Positions 53,865 through 64,000 of a stretch of DNA of 64,000 nt are shown in pieces (the first letter of the stretch is position 1; each line of letters opens with the position of its first letter). A program made the translations under genes and the position numbers. This DNA comes from Enterococcus sp. PF1-24 (GTDB taxonomy: Bacteria > Bacillota > Bacilli > Lactobacillales > Enterococcaceae), in the NCBI RefSeq assembly GCF_029893325.1, contig NZ_JARXWL010000005.1, positions 80,729 to 144,728 of the forward strand. The letters run 5' to 3'. The notes below the pieces were generated by a model, which saw only the letters and a list, made by a program, of their open reading frames with translations, was not told where the DNA came from and ran no database searches.

Positions 53865-55649
53865 ATGGAAGAAAAATATCAATCTGAATGGTCCAAATCC
53901 TTATCAATGAAGGAGCAAGGCCAGATCATTAAGCGTTTATTAAAATATACAAAACCTTTTAGAAAAACTTTTTTTACCGCAATTTTATTTGCGTTTGCTT
54001 TATCTATCGTCAACGTTTTGTTACCAAGAGTTATTCAAACCTTTATGGATGAATATTTAATGAATTATACAGCGACGACGCAAGTGATTCTTTACTTTGC
54101 TGCGTTATATTTATTAGGAGTTATTTTGAAAAGTGTCATTTGGTTTTTCCAATGGTTTCTCTATTCAAAGGCGTCATTGCAAACTTATCAACATATTCGC
54201 GTGAAACTTTTTGAAAAATTGCATACTTTAGGGATGCGTTATTTTGACCAGACACCAGCTGGCTCGATTGTTTCACGAGTGACCAATGATACAGAAACTC
54301 TCTTTGAATTTTGGTTTGTTTTTTTAACTGTTTTAACTGGGATTTTTGCGGTCATCTCTTCTTTTGTAGCGATGTTTCAAATTAATCAAAAAATTGCTTT
54401 GGCTAATTTATTATTTTTACCGATTTTACTAACGATTATTTGGTATTATCAAAAATATAGTTCACGAATTTATCGGAAAATGCGGGAAAAATTAAGTCAA
54501 TTGAATACTAAATTAAATGAGTCGATTTCAGGGATGCAAATCATTCAACAATTTCGTCAAGAAAAACGTTTAGCCCAAGAGTTTGATAAAATTAACAATG
54601 AATATTTAGGTACTCGTTATAACATGATTCGTACTAATTCTTTATTGTTAAGCCCGGTAATTAGCCTATTGCATGCTTTAGCGGTAGCTTTAACTTTACA
54701 GCTTTTTGGTTTTGATACATTACATTCGCCAACTGAAGTCGGTTTGATTTATGCTTTTATCACTTATATTCAAAGTTTTTTCAATCCGATGTCGCAAATG
54801 ATGGATTATTTAAGTATTTTTACCGATGGTTTGGTAGCAGGTAGTCGTATTTTAAAAATTATTGACACTGAAGAATATACCCCGCAACAAAATGCTGATG
54901 CCCAAGCAAAAATTTTAACTGGGAAAATTGAATTTAAAAATGTTAGTTTTTCTTATGATGGTAAAAACAATGTTTTAAATAATATTTCTTTTGTGGCTGA
55001 ACCAGGTGAAACGATTGCTTTAGTGGGCCATACTGGTAGTGGGAAAAGTTCAATTATTAACGTCTTGATGCGTTTTTATGAATTTTACGAAGGTGAAATT
55101 CTACTGGATGATCAAGATATCCGCAATTTTTCTTTAACTGAGTTACGGGAAAAAATGGGCTTGGTGTTACAGGATGCCTTTATGTTTTATGGTGATATTG
55201 CTAGCAATATCCGCATGATGAATCCTAAAATAACCGATGAAGAAATTGTAGAAGCCGCTCGTTTCGTACAAGCTGATAAATTTATTGAAAGCTTACCGGA
55301 TGATTATCATTCAAAAGTAATTGAACGGGGCGCCAGCTACTCTAGTGGTCAACGGCAGTTAATTTCTTTTGCCCGTACGATTGTGACGAATCCGAAAATT
55401 TTAGTTTTGGATGAAGCCACTGCTAATATTGATACGGAAACAGAAGGCCTGATTCAAGAAGGTTTGAAAAATATGCGTCAGGGTCGAACGACAATCGCGA
55501 TTGCTCATCGCCTTTCGACAATTAAAGATGCCGATTTAATTTTAGTTTTAGATAAAGGTCGTGTGGTAGAGCAAGGTAATCACGATAGCTTATTACAAAT
55601 TGATGGCTTATATGCTGATATGTATAAACTTCAAAATAATGAATATTAA
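53865..55649 (+). CDS. efrB: Heterodimeric multidrug ABC exporter, subunit B (EfrB/YheH-like)
   Basis: The second half-transporter has 594 residues, with six membrane segments (about 35-315) and an ATPase. Walker A is GHTGSGKSS and Walker B keeps the catalytic Glu (ILVLDEATANID). The signature is altered to YSSGQRQLISFART instead of LSGGQ. Combined with the Glu-to-Asp change in subunit A, one composite site is degenerate and the other intact, as known for this exporter type. It starts 5 bases after subunit A, so both are co-expressed. Confidence 0.85.
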   Translation: MEEKYQSEWSKSLSMKEQGQIIKRLLKYTKPFRKTFFTAILFAFALSIVNVLLPRVIQTFMDEYLMNYTATTQVILYFAALYLLGVILKSVIWFFQWFLYSKASLQTYQHIRVKLFEKLHTLGMRYFDQTPAGSIVSRVTNDTETLFEFWFVFLTVLTGIFAVISSFVAMFQINQKIALANLLFLPILLTIIWYYQKYSSRIYRKMREKLSQLNTKLNESISGMQIIQQFRQEKRLAQEFDKINNEYLGTRYNMIRTNSLLLSPVISLLHALAVALTLQLFGFDTLHSPTEVGLIYAFITYIQSFFNPMSQMMDYLSIFTDGLVAGSRILKIIDTEEYTPQQNADAQAKILTGKIEFKNVSFSYDGKNNVLNNISFVAEPGETIALVGHTGSGKSSIINVLMRFYEFYEGEILLDDQDIRNFSLTELREKMGLVLQDAFMFYGDIASNIRMMNPKITDEEIVEAARFVQADKFIESLPDDYHSKVIERGASYSSGQRQLISFARTIVTNPKILVLDEATANIDTETEGLIQEGLKNMRQGRTTIAIAHRLSTIKDADLILVLDKGRVVEQGNHDSLLQIDGLYADMYKLQNNEY

Positions 55650-55653
55650 AAAT

Positions 55654-55699
55654 AACAGTGAGATTTTTCGGTTAAAGAAGAATCTCGCTGTTGTTTTTT
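55654..55699 (+). terminator. Terminator of the exporter operon
   Basis: AACAGTGAGATT (55654-55665) pairs with AATCTCGCTGTT (55681-55692; one wobble), then G and six T. Confidence 0.9.
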
Positions 55700-55845
55700 A
55701 CCCAGAAAAAATAGTTTGTCATAAAAAGAATTTAAAAATCGAAGAAGATACTTGAATTTTTTTCATTATTACTAAATAAATTTTTTGTTTACAAAAAAAA
55801 TCGCGGGAAAAAGCTTTTTTGTAAATTTTTTCGAAAAATAACTTC

Positions 55846-55882
55846 TGAAAACGTTGACAACTTTCATTATTGACTGTAGAAT
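55846..55882 (+). promoter_or_regulatory. Beta-glucoside operon promoter overlapped by a cre site
   Basis: TTGACA (55854-55859), a 17-base spacer and TAGAAT (55877-55882). TGAAAACGTTGACA (55846-55859) fits every position of the CcpA consensus TGWNANCGNTNWCA and covers the -35, so glucose repression by CcpA is expected. Confidence 0.85.
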
Positions 55883-55905
55883 TACCTTATAGTTTAATAT
55901 GTGAT

Positions 55906-55934
55906 GGATAGTGATTGTTTCGACAAGCTAAACC
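55906..55934 (+). promoter_or_regulatory. RAT1: LicT/BglG ribonucleic antiterminator
   Basis: A 29-base element begins GGATAGTGA and ends GCTAAACC. It folds as GG/CC, TAG/CTA and TTGT/ACAA with a TTCG tetraloop, separated by the asymmetric internal loops typical of RATs. Its last bases are the 5' arm of the following terminator, so the two structures exclude each other. Confidence 0.88.
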
Positions 55935-56001
55935 TAACAGTACCTAATGAATAGTAAGGGCCTCTACTCCTTGCTTTATGGGGTAGTGTTAGGTTTTTTT
56001 T
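55930..56001 (+). terminator. RAT1-controlled terminator before the antiterminator gene
   Basis: AAACCTAACA (55930-55939) pairs perfectly with TGTTAGGTTT (55987-55996), followed by a T-run. GGGCCTC/ACTCC-type pairing in the loop adds stability. Overlap with RAT1 at 55930-55934 makes it a conditional terminator. Confidence 0.85.
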
Positions 56002-56019
56002 ATGGGGGGAGGGTAGATA

Positions 56020-56862
56020 TTGCAAATCGAAAAGATTTTAAATAACAATGTCGTGATTACAAAAGATGATCAAGACAACGAAGTGATTGTGATGGGGTGC
56101 GGGTTGGCATTTAAGAAAAAGATTGGTGATCGCATTGAAAAAAGCTTAATTGACAAGGTTTATCGCTTGTCCAACGATGAACTATCACAAAAATTTCAAG
56201 AACTACTTCAAGATTTGCCGTTGGAATATTTGTCATTGGCAGATGAAATTATTGAGTACAGTAAGAGTGTTCTAGACAAGGATTTAAGTGAAGCAATCTA
56301 CATTTCACTAACCGACCATATTCGAACTGCCATTGAACGAGTAGAAAATGGCATCAAAATTAGGAATGTGCTCCTTTGGGATATTAAACGCTTTTTTCCT
56401 AAAGAGTACAAAATCGGGATAAAGGCCATTGAAAAAATTGATAAAGAATATCATGTGGATTTACCCGAGGATGAAGCGGGCTTCATTGCATTACATTTGG
56501 TGAACGCCCAAACCGAAAACGACGAAATGAATGATATGTACGACTTAACGAAGACCATGCAAGATATTATGAACATCGTGAAGTACTTCTTCAAAACAAC
56601 TTTTGATGAAGAGTCCGTTTATTTCTATCGTTTCACAACGCATCTACGCTTTTTCATCGCTAGAATGATGGCACATTCAACACACGAAGGCGAAACAGAC
56701 GAGGAATTATTAGAAATTGTAAAAATGAAATATCATAACGCTTATCAGTGTGTACTACGAATTGCTGACTTTTTAGAAGAAAATTATGCTTATCAGATGT
56801 CGAGTGATGAAAGTTTGTATTTAACTATTCATATTGCCCGTTTGGTGCAAAAAAATAGTTGA
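56020..56862 (+). CDS. licT: Transcription antiterminator, BglG/LicT family
   Basis: The protein has 280 residues from TTG 56020, following GGGGGGAGGG. The N-terminal CAT RNA-binding domain (about 1-55) begins MQIEKILNNNVVITKDDQDNEVIVMGCGLAFKKKIGD. PRD1 (about 70-170) and PRD2 (about 175-280) carry the histidines phosphorylated through HPr and EIIB, which tie activity to PTS sugar flux. It is expected to bind RAT1 and RAT2 and to be activated when a beta-glucoside is imported. The cre site at the promoter adds CcpA control. The symbol is by family; a BglG name would be equally fair. Confidence 0.93.
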   Translation: MQIEKILNNNVVITKDDQDNEVIVMGCGLAFKKKIGDRIEKSLIDKVYRLSNDELSQKFQELLQDLPLEYLSLADEIIEYSKSVLDKDLSEAIYISLTDHIRTAIERVENGIKIRNVLLWDIKRFFPKEYKIGIKAIEKIDKEYHVDLPEDEAGFIALHLVNAQTENDEMNDMYDLTKTMQDIMNIVKYFFKTTFDEESVYFYRFTTHLRFFIARMMAHSTHEGETDEELLEIVKMKYHNAYQCVLRIADFLEENYAYQMSSDESLYLTIHIARLVQKNS

Positions 56863-56931
56863 TAAATAAAAATTTGAAACAAGGAGGGTCGTTTCAAAAC
56901 TGCAAGGAATTTTGATTAAAAGATACAATTT

Positions 56932-56956
56932 GGATAGTGACATTAAGTTGGCTAAA

Positions 56957-56958
<2 letters not shown>
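56932..56958 (+). promoter_or_regulatory. RAT2: second antiterminator element before the EIIBCA gene
   Basis: A 27-base element whose first 9 (GGATAGTGA) and last 8 (GCTAAACC) bases equal those of RAT1; only the apical part differs. GG/CC and TAG/CTA pair as in RAT1, the apical stem is shorter and weaker. No T-run terminator follows it within the gap. Confidence 0.8.
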
Positions 56959-58899
<1,941 letters not shown>

Positions 58900-58963
58900 T
58901 AAGTGTTGATTGCTGCAAAAAAAGAACTTTACATTCAAGTGATGATTGAAGGAGCGTTTTATA

Positions 58964-59788
58964 ATGAAAAAAAGAATTTCTCTTAGTTTAGTTTTGGTTT
59001 CTCTATTAGCTTTTGCTGGTTGTGGTACAAGTACTACTGATACAAGTAGTACAGCTGCATCTACCGTTGAAAGTTCAGTAGTGGCAACTGAAGAACCACA
59101 AGAAGTGGTGCTCTATGTAACGCGCCACGGTAAAACAATGTTTAATACTGTTCATCGGGCGCAAGGTTGGTCAGATACACCACTAACTGATGCTGGTGTA
59201 GAGGTGGCTGAACAGTTAGGCGCTGGTTTAAAAGCTGAAGGGATTGAATTTGTTTCAGCTTACTCTAGTGATGCAGGTCGCGCTAGAGAAACGGCTCGTT
59301 TAGTATTAGAAAATAACGGCCAAGAAGATTTAGTTTTAAATGAAAGTTCAGATTTGCGAGAAGTTTGTTTCGGCGTTTACGAAGGCGACACAGATGAAAA
59401 TATGTGGAATGCCATCGCTAAAGAGATGGGTTATGAATCACAAACTGCTTTATTTGAAGCTGGTGCTATTGATTTAGAAAAAGTAGTTGATGCTGTTGAT
59501 GTGATTGACTCTGAAGCCGGTATGGCGGAAGATTTCGCAACAGTTAAAAACAGAATGCAAACTGAATTGAAAGCAATTGCTGAAGATACTGAAAAAGCTG
59601 GTGGGGGTAACGTGTTAGTTGTTGCTCATGGTATGTCAATTATGGCGATGATTTCTGATATGACAGATGAAGTGCCAGAAGGTGGCCAATTACCAAATGC
59701 TAGTGTAACTAAAATTGTTTATAAAGATGGCAACTTCACTGTAGAATCAGTAGGTAGCCTTGAATATGTTGAAAAAGGCGCAGAATAA
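58964..59788 (+). CDS. Histidine phosphatase-family lipoprotein
   Basis: The protein has 274 residues from the ATG at 58964, after GAAGGAGCG. A lipoprotein signal (basic MKKR, hydrophobic stretch, AFAGC with Cys near residue 20) is followed by a Ser/Thr-rich linker and a phosphoglycerate mutase-like fold. The phospho-His motif is TRHGKTMFNTVHRAQGWSDTPLT, and the second His is in VVAHGMSIM. It would act outside the membrane, so a glycolytic role is unlikely. It lies 64 bases after the EIIBCA gene on the same strand, suggesting co-transcription with it. Substrate unknown. Confidence 0.85.
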   Translation: MKKRISLSLVLVSLLAFAGCGTSTTDTSSTAASTVESSVVATEEPQEVVLYVTRHGKTMFNTVHRAQGWSDTPLTDAGVEVAEQLGAGLKAEGIEFVSAYSSDAGRARETARLVLENNGQEDLVLNESSDLREVCFGVYEGDTDENMWNAIAKEMGYESQTALFEAGAIDLEKVVDAVDVIDSEAGMAEDFATVKNRMQTELKAIAEDTEKAGGGNVLVVAHGMSIMAMISDMTDEVPEGGQLPNASVTKIVYKDGNFTVESVGSLEYVEKGAE

Positions 59789-59806
59789 ATTTTTGTAAGT
59801 TGCAAA

Positions 59807-59850
59807 AAGAGGTTAGTTAGAAGGTCAATCAGACTTTCTACTAACCTCTT
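59807..59850. terminator. Bidirectional terminator between the phosphatase and rpiR genes
   Basis: AAGAGGTTAGTTAGAA pairs with TTTCTACTAACCTCTT with one mismatch, and A/T flanks lie on both sides. Confidence 0.85.
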
Positions 59851-59863
59851 ATTTCTAAAAAAG

Positions 59864-60784
59864 TTAATTTGGAATCCAAGAATCAGTGATTTTAAGAGCG
59901 TCAATCGGTTTGGCTTCACGCATAATGTCAACATTACTTTTGCGGTTATCAACAATTTGACCTAATTGAATGAGATGATTTAAGTTTTTTTGATAATTTT
60001 CTGCAAAAACAACAGAATACAGCACATCTAATAAATAGCAAATGGAAGTATTGGTAGTGAAATTGCCGATTTTTGAATAGAGCTTTTCCCGGGTAGTGAT
60101 TGGTAATAGTGCATCACAGTGGCTGGATAAATAGTTTTCGCCAATGCTGGTAATCGCGATAATTTTAGCTTGTTTTTCTTTTAAAGCATCAACAGAACGA
60201 CGAATCATGCTGTTTTCACCAGTGTAGGAAATTAAAATACAACAAGTTTCTTCAGAACAGTTGTAAGCTTCGTACATGCTTTCTCCGAAAGTAGTGGAGA
60301 TGGCAACATTTTTGCCAATTCGATTCATTTTTAAAGCAAAGTCTTGAGAAATTAAAGTGTTGGCATTACTGGCAAAAATGCGAATTTGTTTTGCTGATAA
60401 AATCAGTTGTTTCGCTTTTTGTAAATCATCATGATGAATCAGCGATAATGTGTCTTCAATCGTAGTTTGCTCCAATTGAGCAATTTTTTTAGCAATTGTG
60501 GTAATACCATCACTGCTAGAAAAAGGTAGATTAGCATCAATGTCTGAAAAATGGGTATTCAAATATTGCCATTCTTCTAAGTAAGCTGTTTTTAATTCGG
60601 ACCAACCAGAATATTCCAGTTTTTTAGCAATACGAATTAAAGTTGAGGGATGAGTGAAATTCTTTTTGGCGATTTCCTGAACGGTTAAATCTGCTAAAGT
60701 TTCTGGCGTCGTTAAAATATAATCCACAACGGTTTGCTCTGCAGCTGAAAATTTATGACTTTTCATTTTTTCTCTAATTAGCAT
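59864..60784 (-). CDS. RpiR-family transcriptional regulator
   Basis: The protein has 306 residues. The N-terminal RpiR helix-turn-helix (about 1-80) shows FSAAEQTVVDYILTTPETLADLTVQEIAKKNFTHPSTLIRIAKKLEYSGWSELK. The SIS sugar-phosphate-binding domain (about 120-250) has IRIFASNANTLISQDFALKMNRIG and ILISYTGENSMIRRSVDALKEK. It probably senses a phosphorylated sugar and controls the divergent glucosidase genes. AGGTGGGA precedes the ATG; a second ATG six codons later lacks a ribosome site. A cre-like sequence (60804-60817, imperfect) sits in its leader. Confidence 0.92.
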   Translation of the reverse strand: MLIREKMKSHKFSAAEQTVVDYILTTPETLADLTVQEIAKKNFTHPSTLIRIAKKLEYSGWSELKTAYLEEWQYLNTHFSDIDANLPFSSSDGITTIAKKIAQLEQTTIEDTLSLIHHDDLQKAKQLILSAKQIRIFASNANTLISQDFALKMNRIGKNVAISTTFGESMYEAYNCSEETCCILISYTGENSMIRRSVDALKEKQAKIIAITSIGENYLSSHCDALLPITTREKLYSKIGNFTTNTSICYLLDVLYSVVFAENYQKNLNHLIQLGQIVDNRKSNVDIMREAKPIDALKITDSWIPN

Positions 60785-60830
60785 TTTCCCACCTAAATTT
60801 TCTAAAAAACGTTTACTTATTTTTACAAAA

Positions 60831-60859
60831 ATTATAATTTATTGTGAATGGAATGTAAA
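60831..60859 (-). promoter_or_regulatory. rpiR promoter
   Basis: On the minus strand: TTTACA (60859-60854), a 17-base spacer and TATAAT (60836-60831). It lies divergent from the glucosidase promoter. Confidence 0.7.
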
Positions 60860-60907
60860 GGTAAATATCGTGATTAGTGAGTTAATTTACTTCCATATCA
60901 AATATTC

Positions 60908-60922
60908 GTAAATTCAATTTAC
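60908..60922. promoter_or_regulatory. Candidate RpiR operator
   Basis: GTAAATT-C-AATTTAC is a perfect 15-base palindrome midway between the divergent promoters. Further GTAAA/TTTAC half-sites recur between 60850 and 61023. Confidence 0.5.
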
Positions 60923-60981
60923 AAAAATACTCTTTTGTTCTAGCGGTGGCGTAAATAATGTTTAAACTTCGATTTTTACAA

Positions 60982-61010
60982 TTGCAAAACCTATTTACGT
61001 GAATGATAAT
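60982..61010 (+). promoter_or_regulatory. Promoter of the GH4-GH1 genes
   Basis: TTGCAA (60982-60987), a 17-base spacer and GATAAT (61005-61010). Two TTTAC/GTAAA half-sites flank the promoter. Confidence 0.7.
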
Positions 61011-61043
61011 AGATATGTAAATAAAACTAAGGAGAATCATTTT

Positions 61044-63901
<2,858 letters not shown>

Positions 63902-63962
63902 TTTAGGCTCTTTGTCAACTGGTGTTGGTGAAGAGAAAATCCAATAGAATAATTTGATTTTT

Positions 63963-63998
63963 GCAGTCAAGCAGCTTTCATTGCTTGACTGCTTTTTT
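63963..63998 (+). terminator. Terminator after the GH1 gene
   Basis: GCAGTCAAGCA (63963-63973) pairs with TGCTTGACTGC (63982-63992), followed by six T. Confidence 0.92.
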
Positions 63999-64000
63999 CT

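Noticed and set aside
60981..60991. RAT-like end (GCAAAACC) before the GH4 gene
   Set aside because: The rest of a RAT (GGAT start, internal stem) is absent and the sequence overlaps the predicted -35.

Overview
The window is AT-rich, densely coded DNA from a low-GC Gram-positive bacterium, most likely Enterococcus or a close relative in the Lactobacillales. The evidence is the gene content and order: mltG-greA-liaFSR, a clustered type II fatty acid operon headed by the MarR regulator fabT, ptsHI next to CtsR-controlled clpE, a bgsA/bgsB-like glycolipid pair, PBP1b divergent from tyrS, an EfrAB-like exporter, and Lactobacillales small protein families (DUF1827, YkuJ, YneF). Starts have strong purine-rich Shine-Dalgarno (SD) sites, several start codons are TTG or GTG, and most gene blocks end in clear hairpin-plus-T terminators. 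No rRNA, tRNA, CRISPR array, prophage or complete insertion sequence was seen. The order resembles what I remember of Enterococcus faecalis; species was not determined.

Layout. 1-4.4 kb: end of mltG, greA and the cell-envelope stress system liaF-liaS-liaR. 4.5-10 kb: a potassium-channel regulator, a cysteine-free HesB-like protein, a GtrB-like glycosyltransferase and a GtrA-like flippase separated by two opposite-strand genes, and sodA. 10-24 kb: housekeeping genes (dapF, csp, an LCP ligase, rlmCD-type methyltransferase, recX-mutY, ntdP, an amidase, AI-2E transporter, CNNM protein, prfC). 24-29.6 kb: DUF1827, clpE with a clear CtsR operator, then ptsH-ptsI. 29.8-33.5 kb: two glycolipid glycosyltransferases, a 3-hydroxyisobutyrate dehydrogenase-family enzyme and ykuJ. 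33.7-42.6 kb: the fatty acid operon fabT-fabH-acpP-fabD-fabG-fabF-accB-fabZ-accC-accD-accA. It carries two FabT boxes at the fabT promoter, several hairpins between genes and no enoyl-ACP reductase gene. 42.9-55.6 kb: a polar amino acid ABC importer, PBP1b, tyrS, an AEC transporter, nfo, yneF and a heterodimeric ABC exporter. 55.8-63.9 kb: a beta-glucoside utilisation locus.

The beta-glucoside locus is the most interesting part. A promoter overlapped by a perfect cre (CcpA) site leads into a LicT/BglG ribonucleic antiterminator (RAT) overlapping a terminator, then the antiterminator gene. A second RAT copy lies before the PTS EIIBCA gene, but there the competing hairpin has no T-run. It instead pairs with the Shine-Dalgarno sequence of the PTS gene, suggesting a RAT that controls translation rather than termination. 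Downstream are a lipoprotein histidine phosphatase, an opposite-strand RpiR regulator and, from a separate promoter, GH4 and GH1 6-phospho-beta-glucosidases.

Other points: a 13-T tract between the -35 and -10 of fabT, a 9-codon open frame with a strong ribosome site before bgsA, a dispersed repeat near 5.3 and 52 kb, and an Asp-Lys/Ser-rich tail on PBP1b.
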